In this document: positions 16,802 to 26,581 of the stretch, piece by piece
Layout: every line of letters begins with the position of its first letter
Numbering within the stretch: position 1 is the stretch's first letter
Assembly (NCBI GenBank): GCA_030949565.1
Contig: JAUZSK010000005.1
Span: 62,001 to 126,000, forward strand
Origin: Enterobacterales bacterium
Lineage (GTDB): Bacteria > Pseudomonadota > Gammaproteobacteria > Enterobacterales > Kangiellaceae
Length of the DNA: 64,000 bases
Direction of reading: 5' to 3'
The notes under the pieces: generated by a model
Told to the model about the DNA's origin: nothing
Database searches by the model: none
Seen by the model: the letters and a program-made list of their open reading frames with translations, nothing else
Translations under genes and position numbers: made by a program

Positions 16802-19530
16802 TTTAATAACTCCAAAACATTAAGGATCAACAAAACTCGACCATCGCCTAGTAAGGTCGCCCCCGCATATATAGGGAAGGCACCCATCACGCCATCTAGT
16901 GGCTTCTGTATGATGTCAATACCCTCCAAAAAATTGTCAATAATTAGGCCAATTTCAGCACCATTATATTCGACAATTAAAATCGATAATTCGGTCTGTT
17001 GCTTTGCTCTTGTTTGCAAACCTAATAAATCACGCATGCGCAGTAAAGGAATGAGTTTATCTCTTAACACAATCGCCTCATTATGTTTGATACGGGTAAT
17101 ATTATCCGCTGATACGCGTACCGTTTCTCGGATATTTTCCATTGAGATACCGTAGGTTTGTTGATCTACATCAATCATCATGACTCTAGCAACCGCCATC
17201 GTAAGCGGTAAGGTTAATCCTACCCGCGTCCCTTTACCTAAAACACTGGTGACTGAAACTTGTCCCCCTGCATCTTCCACCGCACTACGAACCACATCCA
17301 TGCCGACTCCGCGCCCAGATAAATCTGATGCGGATTCTTTACTCGAAAGCCCGGCAGCAAAAATAAGATTAACGGCCGCTTGGTCGCTAATTTCATCTAA
17401 TTGGATTTCTGAGATAATGCCTTTTTCGTAGGCTTTTTGCTTTATAATATTTGGATCAATACCTTTACCGTCATCTATGATCTCGATAAGTACCTGATCA
17501 TCCATTGGAGTCGCTTTTAATGTTAATCGTCCTTGCTCATTTTTACCGGCAGCGATTCTTTCTTGCGGTGTTTCTAAACCATGATCTAAGCTATTACGAA
17601 CCATGTGGATCAAGGGATCTGCTAAGCTCTCGATAACATTTTTATCGGCTTCCGTTTCTTCCCCTTCAAGCACCAGCTGAATATTTTTTTCCAAGCGTTT
17701 AGATAGATCACGAACCAGACGAGGGAATCGCTGGAAAACGCTGGATACTGGTACCATTCGGATCCCCATAACGGTACTTTGTAATTCTTCTGATAAACGA
17801 TTAATCACGGCATATTGTGATTGGATTTCTTTAGCCAGTTCCCTCACCCCAAATTCTTCTTGCGCTCTTTTGGCTAGGTAAGGCATTGCATTTTTAGCAA
17901 CCACCAGTTCTCCCATTAAATCCATTAATGAATCGATACGCTCTTGGTCAACCCTCAGGGTTTTAATTTGATGCTTAGTATTATCTACTTCATCGACTAT
18001 ATCGCCTGCCCGTCGACCATACTTAATACCACTTCTCTCTCCACTTTTAAGATCTTGTGTTCTTTCGATTAACTTCCCTTCAGCCTTAACAGCTGTCACT
18101 TTAGCCTGATCTTTTGATATGCTTATATCATTTTGTTTTTGGCTTGGTTCTGAAGGGTTATTATTTTCATATTGTTCGAGACATTCGGCCAAAAAATCAT
18201 GTAATTTATCACATTTACTGGTTGCTAAGCACTGCTTGGACACACTATCAAGATCGGCTAATTTCTTATCACCATCAATCGTTTTAAATAGGCGTTGCAT
18301 TATTTTTTGAGTTGATAATACCCGTCCAACGAGTAATGATGAGGGACAGGGCATTTCCAATATTTTAAGCTGTGTTTTTAGGATATTGATAGATGATGCT
18401 GAAAGTTTATTACTAGGCTCGATCATCGTTTTAGATTGTTCACTTGGTTTATCTAGGGTTAATGACGGCGATAAATATTCACCCTGTCGAACGGCATCAA
18501 TCAGCGATTTTAATAAGGAATCATCCTGCACGTCACTTTCGAGTAGCGTTCTGATCCATCCCAAACAAGCGGTTTGAAACAAGGTCGCATTCCCTATTTC
18601 ATGTAATGGCATAACCAAGCGCTTTAAGGATTCGTAGTCATTGTTCTCTAGCGCCGCTAAACCCTCGCTCACAAATAACTGATAAGTATCATTCGTGCTA
18701 TGCTCGCCTACAGGTCTAATCAGTTGCTTTGGTTCAATCCTAAAAATATCAACCTGTTCGATAATATAGCGAAAATACTGTTTAACCTCTGTAATATCCG
18801 CAGCGATAAGTAACTTGAAATTGATGTTACATTGAAAGGGATCAAGTGATTCTAACTCACCCCAATCTTCTTTTTTTTCGACACTAAACCAATGAAGTCC
18901 AACCGCATTTAAAACCGTAAGTAAGGGATCGTCACCGTTGAAAAAACACTGTTTATCTGGTCGATAATTCACTATAACCGCTATTTTATTATCGGATTGC
19001 ACACAGAGCTTGTATACTTTTTGCAACTGGCTTTGATCAATATTCGTTATCCAATCTGGCGTATCATCAAAGTCGTCCTTTTTCGTAACAGCGTGGCTAT
19101 TTATTTGTTTTGAATCCTCAACTTTAACTACTGATTTCTTGATTTCCTGCCCAATAAGTCCCCGTAATTTCTCTGCTATTTCATGGCCGACGCTATCAGC
19201 ATCATCAGGAAGTTGTTCCGATGACTCGAGTTGGTCTATCCAGGCACCGGCCAAGTCCAGACTATCTAAAAATAAATCAATGTCATCTGAAGTTAAACTA
19301 TATTTTCCTTCTCTAACTATGTCTAGCACGTCTTCAGCCGCATGCACAACCCGTGTAAAGGCGCCGATATCAAACAAACCAGAAGATCCTTTCATGGTAT
19401 GGATTGAGCGAAATAAATCATTCAATAGTTCTTGATCATCGGGCTTATTTTCCAGATCTAGAAAACACTTTGCCGCCGCCTCAAGATTATCTCTCGATTC
19501 TTGGATAAAAGATTCTAGCATTGGATCCAT
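16792..19530 (-). CDS. cheA: Chemotaxis histidine kinase CheA
   Basis: 912 residues, longer than E. coli CheA (654). The N-terminal Hpt domain carries the phosphorylated His44 in RSIHTMKGSSGLF. A long middle region (about 140-520) of low conservation follows and likely holds degenerate receiver-binding modules. Next come the dimerisation domain (QERIDSLMDLMGELVVAKNAM), the ATPase with N box HMVRNSLDHGLE, G1 DDGKGID, G2 GRGVGMDVV, and the C-terminal CheW-like domain ending the protein. All catalytic motifs are intact. The start at 19530 overlaps the preceding cheY stop (TAATG). Confidence 0.95.
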   Translation of the reverse strand: MDPMLESFIQESRDNLEAAAKCFLDLENKPDDQELLNDLFRSIHTMKGSSGLFDIGAFTRVVHAAEDVLDIVREGKYSLTSDDIDLFLDSLDLAGAWIDQLESSEQLPDDADSVGHEIAEKLRGLIGQEIKKSVVKVEDSKQINSHAVTKKDDFDDTPDWITNIDQSQLQKVYKLCVQSDNKIAVIVNYRPDKQCFFNGDDPLLTVLNAVGLHWFSVEKKEDWGELESLDPFQCNINFKLLIAADITEVKQYFRYIIEQVDIFRIEPKQLIRPVGEHSTNDTYQLFVSEGLAALENNDYESLKRLVMPLHEIGNATLFQTACLGWIRTLLESDVQDDSLLKSLIDAVRQGEYLSPSLTLDKPSEQSKTMIEPSNKLSASSINILKTQLKILEMPCPSSLLVGRVLSTQKIMQRLFKTIDGDKKLADLDSVSKQCLATSKCDKLHDFLAECLEQYENNNPSEPSQKQNDISISKDQAKVTAVKAEGKLIERTQDLKSGERSGIKYGRRAGDIVDEVDNTKHQIKTLRVDQERIDSLMDLMGELVVAKNAMPYLAKRAQEEFGVRELAKEIQSQYAVINRLSEELQSTVMGIRMVPVSSVFQRFPRLVRDLSKRLEKNIQLVLEGEETEADKNVIESLADPLIHMVRNSLDHGLETPQERIAAGKNEQGRLTLKATPMDDQVLIEIIDDGKGIDPNIIKQKAYEKGIISEIQLDEISDQAAVNLIFAAGLSSKESASDLSGRGVGMDVVRSAVEDAGGQVSVTSVLGKGTRVGLTLPLTMAVARVMMIDVDQQTYGISMENIRETVRVSADNITRIKHNEAIVLRDKLIPLLRMRDLLGLQTRAKQQTELSILIVEYNGAEIGLIIDNFLEGIDIIQKPLDGVMGAFPIYAGATLLGDGRVLLILNVLELLKCR

Positions 19531-19904
19531 TAGGCAACCTCATCGCCAATCAATAATGCGACATAGTCTTTGAGCTCATCTGGCTTGGCGGGTTTAACAA
19601 GATAAAAATTAGCACCCGCTAAATACGCCTTTTCCTTGTCCGATTCCTCTTCTTCAGTACTAACCATCACAACAGGAATAGACTGCAACTCCGGAATCTG
19701 TCGCATTTCTTCCACAAAACGGTAGCCATCCATTTTTGGCATATTCACATCAACCAAGAACAAGTCAAAAGTGTCACTCATCCCTTTTTCTAACGCTTCA
19801 ATACCATTTTCAGCCTCAGTTACCTCAAACCCCATTGATTCCATGAGTTGTCTATGGTACATCCTGACTGTCATCGCATCGTCTACAATTAATATTTTCT
19901 TCAT
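19530..19904 (-). CDS. cheY: CheY-like response regulator
   Basis: 124 residues, receiver domain only. DD pair in LIVDDAMTVR, phospho-acceptor Asp in LFLVDVNMPKMDGY, Thr replaced by Ser-Thr (MVSTEEEE) and Lys in FYLVKPAKP. Start ATG 19904 follows the cheR gene by 21 bases. Equivalent in position to the cheY next to cheA in F9-type clusters. F9 CheY proteins are not known to switch the flagellar motor, so the output is unclear. Confidence 0.92.
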   Translation of the reverse strand: MKKILIVDDAMTVRMYHRQLMESMGFEVTEAENGIEALEKGMSDTFDLFLVDVNMPKMDGYRFVEEMRQIPELQSIPVVMVSTEEEESDKEKAYLAGANFYLVKPAKPDELKDYVALLIGDEVA

Positions 19905-19925
19905 AGTGGTCGTCTCAATATTTAG

Positions 19926-20789
19926 TTAAGGTTTTTGGTAAGCAATTGCTTTGGGAAACTTTCTAACTTTAAATAAGGATGAAATTCTCGACATAGATTC
20001 TGAATGCCCCAGAAAAATAAAACCTCCAGGATTCAGCGCGTCAAAAAAAACATCCGCCGCCTGCCGTCTTGACGCATCATCGAAATAGATGAGTAAATTG
20101 CGACAAAATATAAGATCGAAATTACGATACTTCCTCGTTTCAGAAGGTTCCGCCAAGTTAACTTTTGTAAAATCAATTGAGGCTCTTAAATCCTCATGAA
20201 TTTGATAAAACTGTCCATCCGATTGACTTGTGAAATACTGTTTAAGTAGCTTAGGCGGTAATTGTTTGATTGAGCGTTGATTATAAACTCCCTTTTTGCA
20301 GCGTTCGAGCACTTTAGTATCGATATCTGATGAAACAATTTCAACATCCACATCATTGATTTTTGCCCAATATTCAATTAAATAGAGTGCAATTGAATAG
20401 GGCTCTTCGCCAGTACTCGATGGAATAGACCAGATCCTTAAGTCCTCCCCTCTTGGTTTATTCCTCATTATTTCATTTAAAACCGACTCCACCATGCATT
20501 CTAATTGATACTCTTCTCTAAAAAAATAAGTTTCGTTGACCGTCATAACATTAATAACTTGCTGCATTTCTTTGCCTGATGCCTCAAATCGCAGTGCGGT
20601 AAAATAGCTCCTAAAGGTATCATGCCCGGTTTTTTTCATACGTCCAATCAAGCGCTTGTCCACAAAATAGCGTTTCGTATCTTCAAATCGTATTCCTGTT
20701 TTACGATAAAAAAAATCCCTAAACTTAGCAAACTCGGTACTTGTAATTGTAATCACGTTATTCACCCTTTTTTCAGCATTAAGTGCCAT
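19926..20789 (-). CDS. cheR: Chemoreceptor glutamate methyltransferase CheR
   Basis: 287 residues, full length. The N-terminal helical domain (FRDFFYRKTGIRFEDTKRYFVDKRL) is followed by the SAM-binding Rossmann domain with NVMTVNETYFFRE, IWSIPSSTGEEPYSIA, DLIFCRNLLIYF and FLGHSESM. It methylates receptor glutamates using S-adenosylmethionine; the IPSSTGEE form has Pro-Ser where the family usually has AxCSTGEE. Two bases separate it from the HEAT gene upstream. Confidence 0.95.
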   Translation of the reverse strand: MALNAEKRVNNVITITSTEFAKFRDFFYRKTGIRFEDTKRYFVDKRLIGRMKKTGHDTFRSYFTALRFEASGKEMQQVINVMTVNETYFFREEYQLECMVESVLNEIMRNKPRGEDLRIWSIPSSTGEEPYSIALYLIEYWAKINDVDVEIVSSDIDTKVLERCKKGVYNQRSIKQLPPKLLKQYFTSQSDGQFYQIHEDLRASIDFTKVNLAEPSETRKYRNFDLIFCRNLLIYFDDASRRQAADVFFDALNPGGFIFLGHSESMSRISSLFKVRKFPKAIAYQKP

Positions 20790-20791
20790 CG

Positions 20792-21418
20792 TTACTCCCC
20801 TTTTATTCTTTTTATCGCGTTATCAATAGCAAAGTGTAAATAAGCCTCATCGGGAAATCTAATTTTGAGTGCCAGTAACTCACTGACCATGTCAGGCGTG
20901 CCAACTTCTGATAAACGATCCACTGCGTTTGCCACAACGTTGATATGTGTTTCATCTTTGAGTACAGAAAGCAACCAAATCGGGGTATCCACATGGGGTA
21001 GCATTTGCAAAATATCAATCGCAAAAATTCTTACATCTGAGTCTTGATCGTTGAGTAACGCTAATATATGCTTCGCGATTGCATCAGGGCTTGATTGCAG
21101 TGCATCTATAACCGCGTTGCGTAAGGGTACATCTTCTGAACGCAAATAGGGTATTAAACCCTCAACGACTTTATCGCCACCAATTTTTTCTAAGGTATCC
21201 AGCATTGCATCTCTTACAATTAGATCCGTCTCCTGATCGATTAAATTAAGTATCGGAGCGACCGCTTTTTCTGGGTAGTCCGCTAAATCCCGTACAGCCC
21301 ACCTCTTGGCGACGGAATTACCGCTTTTCATCTCGTGGATCAACCCGTCAAAGTCACGCGTTTCATCCCGTTTTTCAGTGCTACTTGACACTGACTTCTT
21401 TTGCTTTACTAATGCCAT
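20792..21418 (-). CDS. HEAT-repeat protein of the chemosensory operon
   Basis: 208 residues made of about five HEAT/PBS-lyase-type helical repeats (for example KRWAVRDLADYPEKAVAPILNLI, LIVRDAMLDTLEKIGGDKVVEGL, LRNAVIDALQSS, VRIFAIDILQML). No catalytic motif. A protein of this kind sits between cheB and cheR in F9-type clusters such as VC1400 in V. cholerae (from memory), where its function is not established. A scaffold or adaptor role for array proteins is plausible. Confidence 0.8.
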   Translation of the reverse strand: MALVKQKKSVSSSTEKRDETRDFDGLIHEMKSGNSVAKRWAVRDLADYPEKAVAPILNLIDQETDLIVRDAMLDTLEKIGGDKVVEGLIPYLRSEDVPLRNAVIDALQSSPDAIAKHILALLNDQDSDVRIFAIDILQMLPHVDTPIWLLSVLKDETHINVVANAVDRLSEVGTPDMVSELLALKIRFPDEAYLHFAIDNAIKRIKGE

Positions 21419-21437
21419 AACTATAAACCTCGACTAA

Positions 21438-22527
21438 TTAACCAACCCACTCTATTAACTGTTTAGCGACATCACAGGAATCTAAAATTAAATCGGCGCC
21501 GCCGCGCTCGACTAACTCCTTGGGCATGCCATAAACCACCGCACTATTTTCCGACTCCGCGATGGTTCTACAACCCTTTGTATTTAAGTGATACATCGCT
21601 TCAGCACCATCATTTCCCATGCCCGTAAGCATCACGGCAACGACACTATCTGGCGAAAAACTTTCGCCCGCAGTCTGGGTCATTAGTTCAACACTCGGGT
21701 GCCAGATATACTCCGATCGCGGTGGTATGCTAGAGGCCATAATTTTGTTAGCTCGTTTAATGAATTTAACGTCCGCATCACCACGAGCAATATAGGCGGT
21801 GCCAGCCTCTAATTGGGTAGCGCGACTTAACTCTTGGATATTAATGGCGCAATTATTATTCACCCGTTTAGCAAATACCGCGGTAAATTTTGCCGGCATA
21901 TGCTGCGCAATTAAAATAGGTGCCGAAAAATCCGCAGGCAATCCTGATAATATCTCTTCAAGTTTTCCCGGACCACCAGTGGATGAACCAATAATGACGA
22001 CTTCCACTTTCTGGTCACTGGTTTTTTTAGCTAAACGACTTTGATTGATACGATTACGCTTGACACTTGGCTGGCTAATTTTAGTGGTTATACGCTGTTT
22101 TCGTATTCTAGATCGTAAACCTTTACTCCTACTTAATACGGGACCGTGTCGCAGCTTTGACCTTAGCTAATAATTCGGATTTAACATCCTGTATATTAAG
22201 CGATACTGTGCCGCCAGGCTTGGCAACATAGTCAATCGCTCCAAGTTCTAAGGCTTCAAAAGTTGCGAGCGCACCTTTATCGGTTAAAGACGATACCATA
22301 ATCACCGGTACAGGCATGTCTTGCATAATATGACTAAGACAAGTCAAACCGTCCATCACTGGCATATTGATATCTAAAGTGACGGCATCTGGACTATCCT
22401 CTTTAATTCTTTCTAGGCCATCAGCACCGTTTCTGGCGGTAGACACCTCATAACCGCCCTCTTCTAACATGATCCGCAGTTGTTTGCGCATTAATGCTGA
22501 ATCATCAACCACTAGAATTTTTTTCAT
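21438..22527 (-). pseudogene. cheB: Chemotaxis methylesterase CheB, split by a one-base shift in the linker
   Basis: The first frame (22527-22129) encodes a CheB-type receiver: DD in LVVDDSALMRK, Asp in AVTLDINMPVMDG, Lys in DYVAKPGG. It ends at TAG 22129-22131. The second frame (to 21438) encodes the methylesterase domain with catalytic Ser (IGSSTGGPGKLE), His (IAQHMPAKF) and Asp (TGMGNDGAEAM). Dropping one C of the CCC run at 22140-22142 joins them in frame through a basic linker (VLSRSKGLRSRIRKQRITTK), giving the normal CheB length of about 360. The alternative, two separate proteins, would need the second to start at GTG 22007 with no ribosome binding site. CheB demethylates receptors when phosphorylated. 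Confidence 0.85.
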
Positions 22528-22556
22528 TAAGCTGCTACCCTCTTTTTACGCCCGTA

Positions 22557-24119
22557 TTAGTCTATGTTTTCAGGCTTTTTATGCAGTGCTTTTTGTTCCT
22601 TCTTGCTGAGCAATTCTTGGACGTCAAGTACTTGTATCATACGCTTTTCTTCCCTTAAATTAACGACACGTCCCATCATTCGTGTTTGGTCATCCGATAA
22701 ATCCGGTGCATCTTCGATACTGTTGCTATTAAGTCGCAAGACTTCGACCACGGAATCCATAATAAAGCCGGTCTGATTACCTTTAATATTAAGTACTAAT
22801 ATGCGCTGCCCTTCATTCGGTTCACTTTTTTCTAAACCAAACCGAGTGCGCATGTCTAATACCGGCATGACTTTCCCTCTTAAATTAACCATACCTTCAA
22901 TAAAATCAGCCGTTTTAGGAACTTTGCTCATCTCGTCGGGAATACGGGTGATCTCCTGCACATGGTCAATAGTAATTCCATATTCCTGATCGGCTAATTT
23001 AAACACCACCATTTGAGTATCGTCTTCATCTTCTTGATCTTGTTTATTGTCTAGTTTATCTGTCACTTGCTCTACCTCCTGCTTACTGCTTGCCATCGCT
23101 ACTTGGATGCTGGGGTGGTTAAACAATGCCGTACTGCTTAAAATAGAAATTAATCGCTTACCACCATCCAATCGGCAGACTGCGGTAATCTCATCGCCCT
23201 GCTCACTTTTTAATAATGCAGGCACATCTTCGCGGTCGTTCTTTGGAACACTTAAGACTTCCCGCATTTCATCGACAACAAGGCCAACCACCGTTTTTGC
23301 CCCGCCGATACCACGTAAACTGATCACCAGTATTCGGTTTCGCTCCTCTATCGCCTGCTCCTCAAAGTCAAACAGACTGCGAAGGCTAACTAAGGGAAGC
23401 AAGCGGCCTCTCAAATTGATTAAACCAAGCACGTGAGCTTCTGTATTGGGGATTTTCGCTATATTTTGGGGCACACGAACTATTTCTTCAACATCCATTA
23501 GATCAAAAGCATATTCTTGGTTATCTACGGAAAAATTTACCAATAAACCGGCATCTTCTTCATTCTCATCTTGATCTTTACTGGTTGATGCAAGATCAAG
23601 CATCGTGGCAGTCACCGATTGATTTTCTGCTGCACTCTTTAAAATAGTTGCAAAATCTTTCTCTATTAGCTGCTTGACTGCCAAAATCTGTATTAGGCTA
23701 TCACCTTGTTTTATCACCCCTTTTAGCAACTTTGCATCAGTAGTCGTTTGAACAGCATCCGCTTTTTCTACCTGCGAATTTTCAACGTTCAGAACCCTAG
23801 AAACGCGATCAACGATTAGTCCTACTGGTTGCCCAACATCGGCAACTAAAACGCGCGTTGCATCGTCCGACTCCAAACTTTCTAATTGCAGTAGCCTCCG
23901 CAGGTCTAACACCGGCAAAACGTTACCACGTAGATTAGCCAATCCTACCAACGCAGGCGGTGTTAAAGGTACGCTAACCGTTAAAGGCACGCGGACAATC
24001 TCTGCGACTTGCTCCATTGAAAAAGCAAAATGCTCGTCGCCGACTTGAAAGGTCACATACTGAGTCGCATTTTCTTGTACATGCCCATCATCTTCTATTT
24101 CGATCGCCACTTTAGCCAT
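22557..24119 (-). CDS. cheW: Triple-CheW-domain coupling protein
   Basis: 520 residues from ATG 24119 (GGAG upstream). Three CheW domains in tandem at about residues 20-160, 190-335 and 370-510, each with the CheW pattern of an N-terminal strand (YVTFQVGDEHFAFSM; LVNFSVDNQEYAFDL; MVVFKLADQEYGITI), then E-I-V/T-R-V/I-P and G-L/M-x-N-L-R-G. The linkers are acidic and Gln-rich. One polypeptide can therefore occupy several coupling positions around CheA and the receptors. Single CheW genes are absent from this operon. Confidence 0.9.
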   Translation of the reverse strand: MAKVAIEIEDDGHVQENATQYVTFQVGDEHFAFSMEQVAEIVRVPLTVSVPLTPPALVGLANLRGNVLPVLDLRRLLQLESLESDDATRVLVADVGQPVGLIVDRVSRVLNVENSQVEKADAVQTTTDAKLLKGVIKQGDSLIQILAVKQLIEKDFATILKSAAENQSVTATMLDLASTSKDQDENEEDAGLLVNFSVDNQEYAFDLMDVEEIVRVPQNIAKIPNTEAHVLGLINLRGRLLPLVSLRSLFDFEEQAIEERNRILVISLRGIGGAKTVVGLVVDEMREVLSVPKNDREDVPALLKSEQGDEITAVCRLDGGKRLISILSSTALFNHPSIQVAMASSKQEVEQVTDKLDNKQDQEDEDDTQMVVFKLADQEYGITIDHVQEITRIPDEMSKVPKTADFIEGMVNLRGKVMPVLDMRTRFGLEKSEPNEGQRILVLNIKGNQTGFIMDSVVEVLRLNSNSIEDAPDLSDDQTRMMGRVVNLREEKRMIQVLDVQELLSKKEQKALHKKPENID

Positions 24120-24175
24120 ATTTATCTCCAAGTTTGAGATTTCTAGTTACGTTAGTTAGATAATTCAGCTATAAA

Positions 24176-26089
24176 CTAGACGCTTTGCAGCTCATCAGCC
24201 ACCGATGCAATTTCTTCAATCGTGATTGCTAAATCCTCAGATCCCTTGGATTGTTGTGCTGCCGCAGCAGCCGCTTCGGTGCTATTGCTAGAGGCTTGTT
24301 CCGCCGCCGCGGCTATCTGTTCAATCGCTTTTTTAGTTTGGCCTACAGCGGAAGCTATCTCATCCGTGCCTTCTATGATCGATTGGTTGCCACCTAAAAT
24401 GGTATCTAAGTTGCTACTAATTTTTTCTAGATTTGCAGAGGTAGCCCTTGCACTTTCTACCTCGGCTAATGATGCGACTAAGACGCCTCTTAAATCAATT
24501 AGGACACGTGCTGCTTGATCTTGAATAGCTTTAACTAAGTCCTTTATTTCATCGATATTTTCACTAGCATCATCAGCTAAATTTTGTATATCTCCTGATA
24601 CTACAATAAAGCCTTTTCCGAACTCGCCTGCGCGCGCCGCTTCAATTGCTCCATTGACGGCTAACATACCCGTTTTTATTGAAACCGTTTCAATCGCATC
24701 AGTAATTTTATCGATTCTCCTCGAGAGTTGCTCAACTTCTTCGATTTCCTTTAAAACAATTTGAGCATTTTCTGAAGCCTCGGAAATGGCACTAATCATT
24801 TGATTCACATTGTTTCGATTATTTTTTAGCTTGCTGTCCATATCCTTACATTTAGACTGAGCATCATTAGCCACCGCAAGGGCCGCTAATGAAGCTTCTT
24901 CGATTTGCGCTATACCTGATGCGGCTTGCTCCGAAGCGCTGGCAGCAAGTTCTGACCCTCGACTAATCTCAGAAATAGCACTTTGTATTTCACTTGCAGC
25001 ACGGTTGATTTCTTCAATAGAAGTTGACAGCTCTTCCGCTGCAGCTGCCACTTCCTCTGAGGATTTCGCAACGTCTGTACTATTTTTAAGCTCTTCGCTT
25101 TGTACTTCTAAGTCTTGTGATGCTTGATCTGCACCATTAAGTGCTATATTCTGTTGCTCTAATGTTTGCATCACTTCTTCGGCAGCTGCAGATTGCTCTT
25201 CTGCTGCAGACGCAATAGCTTCTGATCCTTTTTGTGTATCCGATACCGCAACCCGCATTTGACGTCCTCCGGTAATAATATTTTGTGCGCCATCAAAAAT
25301 AAGCTGCATATCTTCATTTATATCCTTTAATTCAACGGTAATAGCTTTGCCTTTCTCCGCTTCTTCAACGCCTGACTCTGCGGCTTGTTTTACCGCAACA
25401 CTCACACTTTGTGCTTTTGACTGGATATCTTCGACGAGGGTGCCAATATTTCGCGCATTATTTTCTGATGTTTCCGCTAAGGTCCTCACGGTGTCCGCTA
25501 CAACCGCAAAGCCTTTACCATGCTTTCCTGCTCGGCCCGCTTCAATCGCAGCATTTAATGCGAGCAAATTAGTTTGATCAGCGATACGCATCACTTGTTT
25601 CACCGCATCATTAATATTAATAGCTTGTTGTTCTAGCTCCTCCATCATACCCGCGGACTCCACTTGTCGAGTCGCCGCATCAGACACATTATCAATCATT
25701 TTAACCACGTCGCTATTAACTTCGTCTAGCATTGCTTGTAAACTTTCCGTTCGCTGACCACCATCCCCAGCTAGCGTTAATTGCTCTTCAACTTTTTCTA
25801 AAATAAGTGATACAGCGCTCAATGATTCTGTTGCGGCACCTGCTGCTTGCTCCGCGCCAGCCGCTATCTCTTCCGTTGCAGTATTTAATTGTGTGCGCGC
25901 CGCTACAGCATCACCAATGCCTTGGCTTAAGGCGATGGTTGCCTTTGCAATTCTTTCCGCGGCTTGCTGCTGCTTTGCCATGGTTCTAGCTTTGCGACGA
26001 TTGGATTCACCGCTGCGGCGGTTATGAACAGGAGTCGATGATATGCTTTGTGCTGTTTTTGCCATTGGAGCGATCTTTTTAAGTCCCAT
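24176..26089 (-). CDS. Soluble methyl-accepting protein with two signalling domains (DosM-like)
   Basis: 637 residues, no transmembrane segment and no ligand-binding domain. It has two MCP hairpin tips: the first at about 168-205 ([31 protein letters not shown]) and the second at about 465-500 ([25 protein letters not shown], with SIKTGM in place of the usual QTN). The remainder is long heptad-rich helix with many Glu-Gln/Ala patches. Double-signalling receptors of this kind (DosM, VC1403 by memory) stabilise the cytoplasmic two-layered F9 arrays of V. cholerae, so the array here is probably cytoplasmic too. First gene of the che operon. Confidence 0.88.
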   Translation of the reverse strand: MGLKKIAPMAKTAQSISSTPVHNRRSGESNRRKARTMAKQQQAAERIAKATIALSQGIGDAVAARTQLNTATEEIAAGAEQAAGAATESLSAVSLILEKVEEQLTLAGDGGQRTESLQAMLDEVNSDVVKMIDNVSDAATRQVESAGMMEELEQQAININDAVKQVMRIADQTNLLALNAAIEAGRAGKHGKGFAVVADTVRTLAETSENNARNIGTLVEDIQSKAQSVSVAVKQAAESGVEEAEKGKAITVELKDINEDMQLIFDGAQNIITGGRQMRVAVSDTQKGSEAIASAAEEQSAAAEEVMQTLEQQNIALNGADQASQDLEVQSEELKNSTDVAKSSEEVAAAAEELSTSIEEINRAASEIQSAISEISRGSELAASASEQAASGIAQIEEASLAALAVANDAQSKCKDMDSKLKNNRNNVNQMISAISEASENAQIVLKEIEEVEQLSRRIDKITDAIETVSIKTGMLAVNGAIEAARAGEFGKGFIVVSGDIQNLADDASENIDEIKDLVKAIQDQAARVLIDLRGVLVASLAEVESARATSANLEKISSNLDTILGGNQSIIEGTDEIASAVGQTKKAIEQIAAAAEQASSNSTEAAAAAAQQSKGSEDLAITIEEIASVADELQSV

Positions 26090-26193
26090 GACTTTATACC
26101 TCTTAAGTTAATTATTTTACCAATTTAATATTAAATTATTTAATCCTTACACTCAGAAATTTGAAGATATGACTCGAATAATTTAGACCTGTT

Positions 26194-26376
26194 TTAAGGT
26201 TCTGCTGTACGCAAAGAAGACCTATTAACAACAAGCTTTAGATGACTAATTCTGCTAGGTAAACTAATCGAGTTTTTAGCCTTGACGCGCTCAGGGGGAG
26301 AGCCAAAATCTCTATATCGCTCATTGACAATGGTAAAGACCACTTTGTTTGATATCTTTTTAACTAATTGCTTCAT
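26194..26376 (-). CDS. Possible small basic protein upstream of the che operon
   Basis: 60 residues from ATG 26376, preceded by CAGG at seven bases. It is basic, with no hydrophobic segment and no family I know. It reads in the direction of the che operon and ends 104 bases before it. Support is limited to the ribosome binding site and position; it may instead be leader sequence that is not translated. Confidence 0.3.
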   Translation of the reverse strand: MKQLVKKISNKVVFTIVNERYRDFGSPPERVKAKNSISLPSRISHLKLVVNRSSLRTAEP

Positions 26377-26486
26377 AAAGCTAACCTGTAATTTTTTAAT
26401 TTATTGGACTGCCTTAAACTCTATAGATAACTATAGTACAAAATTAATAAAATCTAGTTTTTTTTAATGTTTTTTTTAATGCCGCA

Positions 26487-26495
26487 GGGGGGGGG
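26487..26495. repeat. Nine-base G homopolymer upstream of the che operon
   Basis: A run of nine G (C on the coding strand of the operon) in otherwise AT-rich non-coding sequence between the GAF-GGDEF gene and the che genes. Such tracts can slip and vary promoter spacing. Confidence 0.6.
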
Positions 26496-26581
26496 TAAGT
26501 CGTTGTTTATAAAGGATTTATATTCTTTAGCACACATAAACAATAAGGTTTTATTTATTTGAATATAATAATCCAGAACAA

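Noticed and set aside
21438-22007. Stand-alone methylesterase gene separate from the receiver
   Set aside because: It would start at GTG without a ribosome binding site, and a one-base change joins it to the CheB receiver with a normal linker.
22129-22145. Programmed ribosomal frameshift in cheB
   Set aside because: No slippery heptamer, internal Shine-Dalgarno or stimulating hairpin is seen, and similar one-base defects occur in many unrelated genes here.
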